Counted from the first letter of the stretch, positions 1 to 14,150 are shown. The stretch: 64,000 nucleotides of DNA from Ptiloglossa arizonensis (GCF_051014685.1 NW_027478518.1:930001-994000); one strand, 5' to 3'. Notes: generated by a model from the sequence alone, not told the origin. A program made the numbers and translations.

Positions 1-2126
1 CCATTCTGGTTAAGCTATTGGAGCAGCAGAAGTGCGAAAAATTTGTTCTCTTCTCAACCATTTCTTAGCTTCAAACTCTCATATCTCGCGAACGGATTGA
101 CCTAACCCAAAAATTCCTATTCCATTTGAAAGTAGAAACTCGCCCGATTACAGATGTATGTGTGTTTTTTCCCAAGGCGATTCTGGTTAAGCGTTTGGAG
201 CAGCAGAATTGCGAAAAATTTTTTTGCCTTCTCAACCATTTCTTGGCTTCAAACTCCCATATCTCGCGAACGGATCAACCTAACCCAAAAATTCCTGTTG
301 CGTCTGAAAGTAGAAACTCGCCCGATTACAACGGTATGTGTATTTCTTCCCTAGGCCATTCTGGTTAAGCGTTTGGAGCAGCAGAATTGCGAAAAATTTG
401 TTGTCTTCTCAACCATTTCTTAGCTTCAAAGTCCCATATCTCGCGAACGAATAGACCTAACCCAAAAATTCTTGCTGCGTCTGAATGTAGAATCTCGCCC
501 GATTACAACGGTATGCGTATTTTTTTCCTAGGCAATTCTGGTTAAGCGTTTGGAGCAGCAGAATTGCGAAAAATTTGTTTTCTTCTCAACCATTTCTTAG
601 CTTCAAACTCCCATATCTCGCGAACGGATTGACCTAACCCAAAAATTCGTATTGCATTTGAAAGTAGAAACTCGCCCGATTACAAGGGTACGTGTATTTT
701 TCCCATAGGCCATTCTGGTTAAGCGATTGGAGCAGCAGAAGTGCGAAAAATTTGTTGTCTTGTCAGCCATTTCTTGGCTTCAAAGTCCCATATCTCGCGA
801 ACGGATTGACCTAACCCAAAAATTCCTATTGCATCTGAAAGTAGAAACTCGCCCGATTACAACGGTATGTGTATTTTATCCCTAGGCCATTCTGGTTAAG
901 CGTTTGGAGCAGCAGAAGTCCGAAAAATTTGTTGTCTTCTCAACCATTTCCTAGCTTCAAACTCCCATATCTCGCGAACGGATTGACCTAACCGAAAAAT
1001 TCCTATTGCACCTGAAAGTAGAAACTCGCCCGATTACAACGGTATGTGTATTTTTCCCCTAGGCCATTCTGGTTAAGCTATTGGAGCAGCAGAAGTGCGA
1101 AAAATTTGTTCTCTTCTCAACCATTTCTTAGCTTCAAACTCTCATATCTCGCGAACGGATTGACCTAACCCAAAAATTCCTATTCCATTTGAAAGTAGAA
1201 ACTCGCCCGATTACAGATGTATGTGTGTTTTTTCCCAAGGCGATTCTGGTTAAGCGTTTGGAGCAGCAGAATTGCGAAAAATTTTTTTGCCTTCTCAACC
1301 ATTTCTTGGCTTCAAACTCCCATATCTCGCGAACGGATCAACCTAACCCAAAAATTCCTGTTGCGTCTGAAAGTAGAAACTCGCCCGATTACAACGGTAT
1401 GTGTATTTCTTCCCTAGGCCATTCTGGTTAAGCGTTTGGAGCAGCAGAATTGCGAAAAATTTGTTGTCTTCTCAACCATTTCTTAGCTTCAAAGTCCCAT
1501 ATCTCACGAACGAATAGACCTAACCCAAAAATTCTTGCTGCGTCTGAATGTAGAATCTCGCCCGATTACAACGGTATGCGTATTTTTTTCCTAGGCAATT
1601 CTGGTTAAGCGTTTGGAGCAGCAGAATTGCGAAAAATTTGTTTTCTTCTCAACCATTTCTTAGCTTCAAACTCCCATATCTCGCGAACGGATTGACCTAA
1701 CCGAAAAATTCCTATTGCATTTGAAAGTAGAAACTCGCCCGATTACAAGGGTACGTGTATTTTTCCCCTAGGCCATTCTGGTTAAGCGATTGGAGCAGCA
1801 GAAGTGCGAAAAATTTGTTGTCTTGGCAGCCATTTCTTAGCTTCAAAGTCCCATATCTCGCGAACGGATTGACCAAACCCAAAAATTCCTATTGCATCTG
1901 AAAGTAGAAACTCGCCAGATTACAACGGCATGTGTATTTTATCCCTAGGCCATTCTGGTTAAGCGTTTGGAGCAGCAGAAGACCGAAAAAATTGTTGTCT
2001 TCTGAACCATTTCATAGCATCAAACTCCCATATCTCGCGAACGGACTGACCTAACCCAAAAATTCCTATTGTATTTGAAAGTAGAAACTCGCCCGATTGC
2101 AACTGGTTGCGTATTTTTTCCCAAGG
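1..2126 (+). repeat. Hexamer HOR, two copies (1,063 bp)
   Basis: Copy 1 spans 1-1,063 and copy 2 starts at 1,064 with the same AAGCTATTGG monomer. The second monomer in each begins CGATTCTGG after CCCAAGG, and the third and fourth match, including the rare CGAATAGACC variant. Differences by eye are few over five monomers (for example TCGCG versus TCACG near 1,505). The sixth monomer (about 1,953-2,126) is clearly more diverged. The extra base over 6 x 177 comes from a seven-T tract. Confidence 0.85.
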
Positions 2127-3013
2127 CCATTCTGGCTAAGCGTTTGAAGCAGCAGAATTGCGAAAAATTTTTTGCCCTCTCAACCATTTCTTGGCTTCAA
2201 ACTCCCATATCTCGCGACCGGACTGACCTAACCAAAAAATTCCTATTGCATCTGAAAGTAGAAACACGCCCGATTACAGCTGTATGTGTGTTTTTGCCCT
2301 AGGCCATTCTGGTTAAGCGATTGGAACAGCAGAAGTGCGAAAAATTTGTTGTCTTGTCAGCCATTTCTTGGCTTCAAAGTCCCATATCTCGCGAACGGAT
2401 TGACCTAACCGAAAAATTCCTATTGCATTTGAAAGTAGAAACTCGCCCGATTACAAGGGTACGTGTATTTTTCCCCTAGGCCATTCTGGTTAAGCGATTG
2501 GAGCAGCAGAAGTGCGAAAAATTTGTTGTCTTGGCAGCCATTTCTTAGCTTCAAAGTCCCATATCTCGCGAACGGATTGACCTAACCCAAAAATTCCTAT
2601 TGCATCTGAAAGTAGAAACTCGCCAGATTACAACGGCATGTGTATTTTATCCCTAGGCCATTCTGGTTAAGCGTTTGGAGCAGCAGAAGACCGAAAAATT
2701 TGTTGTCTTCTGAACCATTTCATAGCTTCAAACTCCCATATCTCGCGAACGGACTGACCTAACCCAAAAATTCCTATTGTATTTGAAAGTAGAAACTCGC
2801 CCGATTGCAACTGGTTGCGTATTTTTTCCCAAGGCCATTCTGGCTAAGCGTTTGAAGCAGCAGAATTGCGAAAAATTTTTTGCCCTCTCAACCATTTCTT
2901 GGCTTCAAACTCCCATATCTCGCGAACGGACTGACCTAACCAAAAAATTCCTATTGCATCTGAAAGTAGAAACACGCCCGATTACAGCTGTATGTGTGTT
3001 TTTGCCCTAGGCC
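1598..3013 (+). repeat. 4-mer duplication (708 bp)
   Basis: Monomers from about 1,774 to 2,305 recur at 2,482-3,013, 708 bp downstream. The shared series includes CTTGGCAGCC, CGCCAGATTACAACGGC, GAAGACCG with CTGAACC, and GCAACTGGTTGCG monomers. The bridging monomer at 2,306-2,481 is a mix of neighbouring classes and looks like the crossover product. This overlaps the hexamer blocks on both sides. Confidence 0.75.
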
Positions 3014-4605
3014 ATTCTGGTTAAGCGTTTGGAGCAGCAGAATTGCGAAAAATTTGTTCTCTTCTCAACCATTTCTTAGCTTCAAACTCCCATATCTCGC
3101 GAACGGATTGACCTAACCAAAAAATTCCTATTGCATCTGAAAGTAGAAACTCGCCCGATTACAGCTGTATGTGTGTTTTTTCCCTAGGCCATTCTGGTTA
3201 AGCGTTTGGAGCAGCAGAATTGCGAAAAATTTTTTGCCCTCTCAACCATTTCTTGGCTTCAAACTCCCATATCTCGCGCACGGACTGACCTAACCAAAAA
3301 ATTCCTATTGCATCTGAAAGTAGAAACTCGCCCGATTACAGCTGTATGTGTGTTTTTTCCCTAGGCCATTCTGGTTTAGCGTTTGGAGCAGCAGAATTGC
3401 GAAAAATTTTTTGCCCTCTCAACCATTTCTTGGCTTCAAACTCCCATATCTCGCGAACGGACTGACCTAACCAAAAAATTCCTATTGCATCTGAAAGTAG
3501 AAACTCGCCCGATTACAGCTGTATGTGTGTTTTTTCCCTAGGCCATTCTGGTTAAGCGTTTGGAGCAGCAGAAGTGCGAAAAATTTGTTGTCTTGGCAGC
3601 CATTTCTTAGCTTCAAAGTCCCATATCTCGCGAACGGATTGCCCTAACCCAAAAATTCCTATTGCATCTGAAAGTAGAAACTCGCCAGATTACAACGGCA
3701 TGTGTATTTTATCCCTAGGCCATTCTGGTTAAGCGTTTGGAGCAGCAGAAGACCGAAAAATTTGTTGTCTTCTGAACCATTTCATAGCTTCAAACTCCCA
3801 TATCTCGCGAACGGACTGACCTAACCCAAAAATTCCTATTGTATTTGAAAGTAGAAACTCGCCCGATTGCAACTGGTTGCGTATTTTTTCCCAAGGCCAT
3901 TCTGGCTAAGCGTTTGAAGCAGCAGAATTGCGAAAAATTTTTTGCCCTCTCAACCATTTCTTGGCTTCAAACTCCCATATCTCGCGAACGGACTGACCTA
4001 ACCAAAAAATTCCTATTGCATCTGAAAGTAGAAACACGCCCGATTACAGCTGTATGTGTGTTTTTGCCCTAGGCCATTCTGGTTAAGCGTTTGGAGCAGC
4101 AGAATTGCGAAAAATTTGTTCTCTTCTCAACCATTTCTTAGCTTCAAACTCCCATATCTCGCGAACGGATTGACCTAACCAAAAAATTCCTATTGCATCT
4201 GAAAGTAGAAACTCGCCCGATTACAGCTGTATGTGTGTTTTTTCCCTAGGCCATTCTGGTTAAGCGTTTGGAGCAGCAGAATTGCGAAAAATTTTTTGCC
4301 CTCTCAACCATTTCTTGGCTTCAAACTCCCATATCTCGCACACGGACTGACCTAACCAAAAAATTCCTATTGCATCTGAAAGTAGAAACTCGCCCGATTA
4401 CAGCTGTATGTGTGTTTTTTCCCTAGGCCATTCTGGTTTAGCGTTTGGAGCAGCAGAATTGCGAAAAATTTTTTGCCCTCTCAACCATTTCTTGGCTTCA
4501 AACTCCCATATCTCGCGAACGGACTGACCTAACCAAAAAATTCCTATTGCATCTGAAAGTAGAAACTCGCCCGATTACAGCTGTATGTGTGTTTTTTCCC
4601 TAGGC
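2482..4605 (+). repeat. Hexamer HOR, two copies (1,062 bp)
   Basis: 2,482-3,543 and 3,544-4,605 match monomer by monomer. Shared markers are CTTGGCAGCC, GAAGACCG, GCAACTGGTTGCG, the GAAACACGCCC variant, the TCGCGCACGG/TCGCACACGG variant and GGTTTAGCG. The period equals that of the hexamer at 1-2.1 kb but the member monomers are largely different, so the two hexamers are not simple copies of each other. Confidence 0.85.
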
Positions 4606-6703
4606 CATTCTGGTTAAGCGTTTGGAGCAGCAGAATTGCGAAAAATTTGTTCTCTTCTCAACCATTTCTTAGATTCAAACTCCCATATCTCGCGAACGGA
4701 TTGACCTAACCCAAAAATTCCTATTGCATCTGAAAGTAGAAACTCGCCCGATTACAGCTGTATGTGTGTTTTTTCCCTAGGCCATTCTGGTTAAGCGTTT
4801 GGAGCAGCAGAAGTGCGAAAAATTAGTTCTCTTCTCAACCATTTCTTAGATTCAAACTCCCATATCTCGCGAACGGATTGACCTAACCCAAAAATTCCTA
4901 TTGCATCTGAAAGTAGAAACTCGCCCGATTACAACGGTATGTGTATTTTTTCCCTAGGCCATTCTGGTTAAGCGTTTCGAGCAGCAAAATTGCGAAAAAT
5001 TTTTTGCCTTCTCAACCATTTCTTGGCTTCAAACTCCCATTTCTCGCGAACGGATTGACCTAATCCAAAAATTCCTGTTGTGTCTGAAAGTAGAAACTCG
5101 CCCGATTATAACGGTATGTGTATTTTTTCCCTAGGCCATTCTGGTTAAGCGTTTGGAGCAGCAGATTTGCGAAAAATTTGTTGCCTTCTCAACCATTTCT
5201 TGGCTTCAAACTCACATATCTCGCGAACGGATTGACCTAACCAAAAAATTCCTATTGCATCTGAAAGTAGAAACTCGCCCGATTACAGCTGTATGTGTGT
5301 TTTTCCCCTAGGCCATTCTGGTTAAGCGTTTGGAGCAGCAGAAGTGCGAAAAATTTGTTGTCTTGTCAGCCATTTCTTAGTTTCAAACTCCCATATCTCG
5401 CGAACGGATTGACCTAACCGAAAAATTCCTATTGCATTTGAAAGTAGAAACTCGCCCGATTACAGCTGTATGTGTGTTTTTTCCCTAGGCCATTCTGGTT
5501 AAGCGTTTGGAGCAGCAGAATTGCGAAAAATTTTTTGCCCTCTCAACCATTTCTTGGCTTCAAACTCCCATATCTCGCGCACGGACTGACCTAACCAAAA
5601 AATTCCTATTGCATCTGAAAGTAGAAACTCGCCCGATTACAGCTGTATGTGTGTTTTTTCCCTAGGCCATTCTGGTTTAGCGTTTGGAGCAGCAGAATTG
5701 CGAAAAATTTTTTGCCCTCTCAACCATTTCTTGGCTTCAAACTCCCATATCTCGCGAACGGACTGACCTAACCAAAAAATTCCTATTGCATCTGAAAGTA
5801 GAAACTCGCCCGATTACAGCTGTATGTGTGTTTTTTCCCTAGGCCATTCTGGTTAAGCGTTTGGAGCAGCAGAATTGCGAAAAATTTGTTCTCTTCTCAA
5901 CCATTTCTTAGATTCAAACTCCCATATCTCGCGAACGGATTGACCTAACCCAAAAATTCCTATTGCATCTGAAAGTAGAAACTCGCCCGATTACAGCTGT
6001 ATGTGTGTTTTTTCCCTAGGCCATTCTGGTTAAGCGTTTGGAGCAGCAGAAGTGCGAAAAATTAGTTCTCTTCTCAACCATTTCTTAGATTCAAACTCCC
6101 ATATCTCGCGAACGGATTGACCTAACCCAAAAATTCCTATTGCATCTGAAAGTAGAAACTCGCCCGATTACAACGGTATGTGTATTTTTTCCCTAGGCCA
6201 TTCTGGTTAAGCGTTTCGAGCAGCAAAATTGCGAAAAATTTTTTGCCTTCTCAACCATTTCTTGGCTTCAAACTCCCATTTCTCGCGAACGGATTGACCT
6301 AATCCAAAAATTCCTGTTGTGTCTGAAAGTAGAAACTCGCCCGATTATAACGGTATGTGTATTTTTTCCCTAGGCCATTCTGGTTAAGCGTTTGGAGCAG
6401 CAGATTTGCGAAAAATTTGTTGCCTTCTCAACCATTTCTTGGCTTCAAACTCACATATCTCGCGAACGGATTGACCTAACCAAAAAATTCCTATTGCATC
6501 TGAAAGTAGAAACTCGCCCGATTACAGCTGTATGTGTGTTTTTCCCCTAGGCCATTCTGGTTAAGCGTTTGGAGCAGCAGAAGTGCGAAAAATTTGTTGT
6601 CTTGTCAGCCATTTCTTAGTTTCAAACTCCCATATCTCGCGAACGGATTGACCTAACCGAAAAATTCCTATTGCATTTGAAAGTAGAAACTCGCCCGATT
6701 ACA
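4226..6703 (+). repeat. 7-mer HOR, two copies (1,239 bp)
   Basis: Copies at about 4,226-5,464 and 5,465-6,703. Diagnostic shared changes are TTAGATTCAAAC (4,669 and 5,908), TTTCGAGCAGCAAAATTG, CCTAATCC, CACATATCTCG and TTAGTTTCAAAC. Homology ends near 6,700, where copy 2 continues with ACAAGGGTACG instead of ACAGCTGTATG. Edges are approximate because all monomers are alike. Confidence 0.8.
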
Positions 6704-6728
6704 AGGGTACGTGTATTTTTCCCCTAGA

Positions 6729-9383
6729 CCATTCTGGTTAAGCGATTGGAGCAGCAGAAGTGCGAAAAATTTGTTGTCTTGTCAGCCATTTCTTAGCTTC
6801 AAAGTCCCATATGTCGCGAACGGATTGACCTAACCCAAAAATTCCTATTGCATCTGAAAGTAGAAACTCGCCCGATTACAACGGTATGTGTATTTTATCC
6901 CTAGGCCATTCTGGTTAAGCGTTTGGAGCAGCAGAAGACCGAAAAATTTGTTGTCTTCTGAACCATTTCATAGCTTCAAACTCCCATATCTCGCGAACGG
7001 ACTGACCTAACCCAAAAATTCCTATTGTATTTGAAAGTAGAAACTCGCCCGATTGCAACTGGTTGCGTATTTTTTCCCAAGGCCATTCTGGTTAAGCGTT
7101 TGAAACAGCAGAATTGCGAAAAATTTTTTGCCCTCTCAACCATTTCTTGGCTTCAAACTCCCATATCTCGCGAACGGACTGACCTAACCAAAAAATTCCT
7201 ATTGCATCTGAGAGTAGAAACTCGCCCGATTACAGCTGTATGTGTGTTTTTTCCCTAGGCCATACTGGTTAAGCGTTCGGAGCAGCAGAATTGCGTAAAA
7301 TTTTTTGCCTTCTCAACCATTTCTTGGCTTCAAACTCCCATATCTCGCGAACGGATTGACCAAACCCAAAAATTCCTGTTGCGTCTGAAAGTAGAAACTC
7401 GCCCGATTACAACGGTATGTGTATTTCTTCCCTAGGCCATTCTGGTTAAGCGTTTGGAGCAGCAGATTTGCGAAAAATTTGTTGCCTTCTCAACCATTTC
7501 TTGGCTTCAAACTCCCATAACTCGCGAACGGATTGACCTAACCCAAAAATTCCTATTGCATTTGAAAGTAGAAACTCGCCCGATTACAACGGTATGCGTA
7601 TTTTTTTCCTAGGCCATTCTGGTTAAGCGTTTGGAGCAGCAGAATTGCGAAAAATTAGTTCTCTTCTCAACCATTTCTTAGCTTCAAACTCCCATATCTC
7701 GCGAACAGACTGACCTAACCAAAAAATTCCTATTGCATCTGAAAGTAGAAACTCGCCCGATTACAGCTGTATGTGTGTTTTTTCCCTAGGCCATACTGGT
7801 TAAGCGTTTGGAGCAGCAGAATTGCGTAAAATTTTTTGCCTTCTCAACCATTTCTTGGCTTCAAACTCCCATATCTCGCGAACGGATTGACCAAACCCAA
7901 AAATTCCTGTTGCGTCTGAAAGTAGAAACTCGCCCGATTACAACGGTATGTGTATTTCTTCCCTAGGCCATTCTGGTTAAGCGTTTGGAGCAGCAGATTT
8001 GCGAAAAATTTGTTGCCTTCTCAACCATTTCTTGGCTTCAAACTCCCATAACTCGCGAACGGATCGACCTAACCCAAAAATTCCTATTGCATTTGAAAGT
8101 AGAAACTCGCCCGATTACAACGGTATGCGTATTTTTTTCCTAGGCCATTCTGGTTAAGCGTTTGGAGCAGCAGAATTGCGAAAAATTAGTTCTCTTCTCA
8201 ACCATTTCTTAGCTTCAAACTCCCATATCTCGCGAACGGATTGACCTAACCCAAAAATTCCTATTGCATCTGAAAGTAGAAACTCGCCCGATTACAACGG
8301 TATGTGTATTTTTTCCCTAGGCCATTCTGGTTAAGCGTTTCGAGCAGCAAAATTGCGAAAAATTTTTTGCCTTCTCAACCATTTCTTGGCTTCAAACTCC
8401 CATTTCTCGCGAACGGATTGACCTAACCCAAAAATTCCTGTTGTGTCTGAAAGTAGAAACTCGCCCGATTATAACGGTATGTGTATTTTTTCCCTAGGCC
8501 ATTCTGGTTAAGCGTTTGGAGCAGCAGATTTGCGAAAAATTTGTTGCCTTCTCAACCATTTCTTAGCTTCAAACTCCCATATCTCGCGAACGGATTGACC
8601 TAACCGAAAAATTCCTATTGCATTTGAAAGTAGAAACTCGCCCGATTACAAGGGTACGTGTATTTTTCCCCTAGGCCATTCTGGTTAAGCGATTGGAGCA
8701 GCAGAAGTGCGAAAAATTTGTTGTCTTGTCAGCCATTTCTTAGCTTCAAAGTACCATATGTCGCGAACGGATTGACCTAACCCAAAAATTCCTATTGCAT
8801 CTGAAAGTAGAAACTCGCCCGATTACAACGGTATGTGTATTTTATCCCTAGGCCATTCTGGTTAAGCGTTTGGAGCAGCAGAAGACCGAAAAATTTGTTG
8901 TCTTCTGAACCATTTCATAGCTTCAAACTCCCATATCTCGCGAACGGACTGACCTAACCCAAAAATTCCTATTGTATTTGAAAGTAGAAACTCGCCCGAT
9001 TGCAACTGGTTGCGTATTTTTTCCCAAGGCCATTCTGGTTAAGCGTTTGAAACAGCAGAATTGCGACAAATTTTTTGCCCTCTCAACCATTTCTTGGCTC
9101 CAAACTCCCATATCTCGCGAACGGACTGACCTAACCAAAAAATTCCTATTGCATCTGAAAGTAGAAACTCGCCCGATTACAATGGCATGTGTATTTCATC
9201 CCTAGGCCATTCTGGTTAAGCGTTTGGAGCAGCAGAAGTCCGAAAAATTTGTTCTCTTCTCAACCATTTCTTAGCTTCAAACTCCCATATCTCGCGAACG
9301 GATTGACCTAACCGAAAAATTCCTATTGCATTTGAAAGTAGAAACTCGCCCGATTACAAGGGTACGTGTATTTTTCCCCTAGA
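6729..9383 (+). repeat. 11-mer HOR copy plus a 4-mer partial copy
   Basis: 6,729-8,675 is an 11-monomer unit beginning with the CATATGTCGCG monomer. 8,676-9,383 repeats its first four monomers, then the unit restarts at 9,384, where the rare CCTAGACC junction of 6,721 is seen again. Two 3-mer sub-units (about 7,260-7,790 and 7,791-8,320), each with CCATACTGG, CATAACTCGCG and ATTAGTTCTC monomers, lie inside. A class switch near 8,565 marks a probable recombination junction. Confidence 0.75.
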
Positions 9384-12300
9384 CCATTCTGGTTAAGCGA
9401 TTGGAGCAGCAGAAGTGCGAAAAATTTGTTGTCTTGTCAGCCATTTCTTAGCTTCAAAGTCCCATATGTCGCGAACGGATTGACCTAACCCAAAAATTCC
9501 TATTGCATCTGAAAGTAGAAACTCGCCCGATTACAACGGTATGTGTATTTTATCCCTAGGCCATTCTGGTTAAGCGTTTGGAGCAGCAGAAGACCGAAAA
9601 ATTTGTTGTCTTCTGAACCATTTCATAGCTTCAAACTCCCATATCTCGCGAACGGACTGACCTAACCCAAAAATTCCTATTGTATTTGAAAGTAGAAACT
9701 CGCCCGATTGCAACTGGTTGCGTATTTTTTCCCAAGGCCATTCTGGTTAAGCGTTTGAAACAGCAGAATTGCGAAAAATTTTTTGCCCTCTCAACCATTT
9801 CTTGGCTTCAAACTCCCATATCTCGCGAACGGACTGACCTAACCAAAAAATTCCTATTGCATCTGAAAGTAGAAACTCGCCCGATTACAGCTGTATGTGT
9901 GTTTTTTCCCTAGGCCATACTGGTTAAGCGTTTGGAGCAGCAGAATTGCGTAAAATTTTTTGCCTTCTCAACCATTTCTTGGCTTCAAACTCCCATATCT
10001 CGCGAACGGATTGACCAAACCCAAAAATTCCTGTTGCGTCTGAAAGTAGAAACTCGCCCGATTACAACGGTATGTGTATTTCTTCCCTAGGCCATTCTGG
10101 TTAAGCGTTTGGAGCAGCAGATTTGCGAAAAATTTGTTGCCTTCTCAACCATTTCTTGGCTTCAAACTCCCATAACTCGCGAACGGATTGACCTAACCCA
10201 AAAATTCCTATTGCATTTGAAAGTAGAAACTCGCCCGATTACAACGGTATGCGTATTTTTTTCCTAGGCCATTCTGGTTAAGCGTTTGGAGCAGCAGAAT
10301 TGCGAAAAATTAGTTCTCTTCTCAACCATTTCTTAGCCTGAAACTCCCATATCTCGCGAACGGACTGACCTAACCAAAAAATTCCTATTGCATCTGAAAG
10401 TAGAAACTCGCCCGATTACAGCTGTATGTGTGTTTTTTCCCTAGGCCATACTGGTTAAGCGTTTGGAGCAGCAGAATTGCGTAAAATTTTTTGCCTTCTC
10501 AACCATTTCTTGGCTTCAAACTCCCATATCTCGCGAACGGATTGACCAAACCCAAAAATTCCTGTTGCGTCTGAAAGTAGAAACTCGCCCGATTACAACG
10601 GTATGTGTATTTCTTCCCTAGGCCATTCTGGTTAAGCGTTTGGAGCAGCAGATTTGCGAAAAATTTGTTGCCTTCTCAACCATTTCTTGGCTTCAAACTC
10701 CCATAACTCGCGAACGGATTGACCTAACCCAAAAATTCCTATTGCATTTGAAAGTAGAAACTCGCCCGATTACAACGGTATGCGTATTTTTTTCCTAGGC
10801 CATTCTGGTTAAGCGTTTGGAGCAGCAGAATTGCGAAAAATTAGTTCTCTTCTCAACCATTTCTTAGCTTCAAACTCCCATATCTCGCGAACGGATTGAC
10901 CTAACCCAAAAATTCCTATTGCATCTGAAAGTAGAAACTCGCCCGATTACAAAGGTATGTGTATTTTTTCCCTAGGCCATTCTGGTTAAGCGTTTCGAGC
11001 AGCAAAATTGCGAAAAATTTTTTGCCTTCTCAACCATTTCTAGGCTTCAAACTCCCATTTCTCGCGAACGGATTGACCTAACCCAAAAATTCCTGTTGTG
11101 TCTGAAAGTAGAAACTCGCCCGATTATAACGGTATGTGTATTTTTTCCCTAGGCCATTCTGGTTAAGCGTTTGGAGCAGCAGATTTGCGAAAAATTTGTT
11201 GCCTTCTCAACCATTTCTTGGCTTCAAACTCACATATCTCGCGAACGGATTGACCTAACCAAAAAATTCCTATTGCATCTGAAAGTAGAAACTCGCCCGA
11301 TTACAGCTGTATGTGTGTTTTTTCCCTAGGCCATTCTGGTTAAGCGTTTGGAGCAGCAGAATTGCGAAAAATTTTTTGCCCTCTCAACCATTTCTTGGCT
11401 TCAAACTCCCATATCTCGCGAACGGACTGACCTAACCAAAAAATTCCTATTGCATCTGAAAGTAGAAACTCGCCCGATTACAGCTGTATGTGTGTTTTTT
11501 CCCTAGGCCATTCTGGTTAAGCGTTTGGAGCAGCAGAATTGCGAAAAATTTTTTGCCCTCTCAACCATTTCTTAGCTTCAAACTCCCATATCTCGCGAAC
11601 GGATTGACCTAACCGAAAAATTCCTATTGTATTTGAAAGTAGAAACTCGCCCGATTGCAACTGGTTGCGTATTTTTTCCCAAGGCCATTCTGGTTAAGCG
11701 TTTGAAACAGCAGAATTGCGAAAAATTTTTTGCCCTCTCAACCATTTCTTGGCTTCAAACTCCCATATCTCGCGAACGGACTGACCTAACCAAAAAATTC
11801 CTATTGCATCTGAAAGTAGAAACTCGCCCGATTACAGCTGTATGTGTGTTTTTTCCCTAGGCCATACTGGTTAAGCGTTTGGAGCAGCAGAATTGCGTAA
11901 AATTTTTTGCCTTCTCAACCATTTCTTGGCTTCAAACTCCCATATCTCGCGAACGGATTGACCAAACCCAAAAATTCCTGTTGCGTCTGAAAGTAGAAAC
12001 TCGCCCGATTACAACGGTATGTGTATTTCTTCCCTAGGCCATTCTGGTTAAGCGTTTGGAGCAGCAGATTTGCGAAAAATTTGTTGCCTTCTCAACCATT
12101 TCTTGGCTTCAAACTCCCATAACTCGCGAACGGATTGACCTAACCCAAAAATTCCTATTGCATTTGAAAGTAGAAACTCGCCCGATTACAACGGTATGCG
12201 TATTTTTTTCCTAGGCCATTCTGGTTAAGCGTTTGGAGCAGCAGAATTGCGAAAAATTAGTTCTCTTCTCAACCATTTCTTAGCCTGAAACTCCCATATC

Positions 12301-14150
12301 TCGCGAACGGACTGACCTAACCAAAAAATTCCTATTGCATCTGAAAGTAGAAACTCGCCCGATTACAGCTGTATGTGTGTTTTTTCCCTAGGCCATACTG
12401 GTTAAGCGTTTGGAGCAGCAGAATTGCGTAAAATTTTTTGCCTTCTCAACCATTTCTTGGCTTCAAACTCCCATATCTCGCGAACGGATTGACCAAACCC
12501 AAAAATTCCTGTTGCGTCTGAAAGTAGAAACTCGCCCGATTACAACGGTATGTGTATTTCTTCCCTAGGCCATTCTGGTTAAGCGTTTGGAGCAGCAGAT
12601 TTGCGAAAAATTTGTTGCCTTCTCAACCATTTCTTGGCTTCAAACTCCCATAACTCGCGAACGGATTGACCTAACCCAAAAATTCCTATTGCATTTGAAA
12701 GTAGAAACTCGCCCGATTACAACGGTATGCGTATTTTTTTCCTAGGCCATTCTGGTTAAGCGTTTGGAGCAGCAGAATTGCGAAAAATTAGTTCTCTTCT
12801 CAACCATTTCTTAGCTTCAAACTCCCATATCTCGCGAACGGATTGACCTAACCCAAAAATTCCTATTGCATCTGAAAGTAGAAACTCGCCCGATTACAAA
12901 GGTATGTGTATTTTTTCCCTAGGCCATTCTGGTTAAGCGTTTCGAGCAGCAAAATTGCGAAAAATTTTTTGCCTTCTCAACCATTTCTAGGCTTCAAACT
13001 CCCATTTCTCGCGAACGGATTGACCTAACCCAAAAATTCCTGTTGTGTCTGAAAGTAGAAACTCGCCCGATTATAACGGTATGTGTATTTTTTCCCTAGG
13101 CCATTCTGGTTAAGCGTTTGGAGCAGCAGATTTGCGAAAAATTTGTTGCCTTCTCAACCATTTCTTGGCTTCAAACTCACATACCTCGCGAACGGATTGA
13201 CCTAACCAAAAAATTCCTATTGCATCTGAAAGTAGAAACTCGCCCGATTACAGCTGTATGTGTGTTTTTTCCCTAGGCCATTCTGGTTAAGCGTTTGGAG
13301 CAGCAGAATTGCGAAAAATTTTTTGCCCTCTCAACCATTTCTTGGCTTCAAACTCCCATATCTCGCGAACGGACTGACCTAACCAAAAAATTCCTATTGC
13401 ATCTGAAAGTAGAAACTCGCCCGATTACAGCTGTATGTGTGTTTTTTCCCTAGGCCATTCTGGTTAAGCGTTTGGAGCAGCAGAATTGCGAAAAATTTTT
13501 TGCCCTCTCAACCATTTCTTAGCTTCAAACTCCCATATCTCGCGAACGGATTGACCTAACCGAAAAATTCCTATTGTATTTGAAAGTAGAAACTCGCCCG
13601 ATTGCAACTGGTTGCGTATTTTTTCCCAAGGCCATTCTGGTTAAGCGTTTGAAACAGCAGAATTGCGAAAAATTTTTTGCCCTCTCAACCATTTCTTGGC
13701 TCCAAACTCCCATATCTCGCGAACGGACTGACCTAACCAAAAAATTCCTATTGCATCTGAAAGTAGAAACTCGCCCGATTACAGCTGTATGTGTGTTTTT
13801 TCCCTAGGCCATACTGGTTAAGCGTTTGGAGCAGCAGAATTGCGTAAAATTTTTTGCCTTCTCAACCATCTCTTGGCTTCAAACTCCCATATCTCGCGAA
13901 CGGATTGACCAAACCCAACAATTCCTGTTGCGTCTGAAAGTAGAAACTCGCCCGATTACAACGGTATGTGTATTTCTTCCCTAGGCCATTCTGGTTAAGC
14001 ATTTGGAGCAGCAGATTTGCGAAAAATTTGTTGCCTTCTCAACCATTTCTTGGCTTCAAACTCCCATAACTCGCGAACGGATTGACCTAACCCAAAAATT
14101 CCTATTGCATTTGAAAGTAGAAACTCGCCCGATTACAACAGTATGCGTAT
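9384..14150 (+). repeat. 11-mer HOR array (1,947 bp)
   Basis: 9,680-11,626 and 11,627-13,573 are nearly identical. Rare shared variants exactly 1,947 bp apart include TTAGCCTGAAAC (10,334 and 12,281), ACAAAGGTATG and TCTAGGCTTC. In spot comparison I found one difference (CATATCTCG versus CATACCTCG near 13,183). A third copy starts at 13,574 but has only one of the two internal 3-mers and diverges by about 14.2 kb. Each full unit contains a 531-bp internal duplication, visible as paired CATAACTCGCG sites (10,170 and 10,701). Confidence 0.85.

Noticed and set aside
8923..9138. Minus-strand ORFs of 71-74 codons here and at 13,525-13,740 and 49,586-49,810
   Set aside because: They are open only because of isolated single-base variants (for example GGCTCCAAAC near 9,098 and 13,699) and are reverse readings of the satellite.
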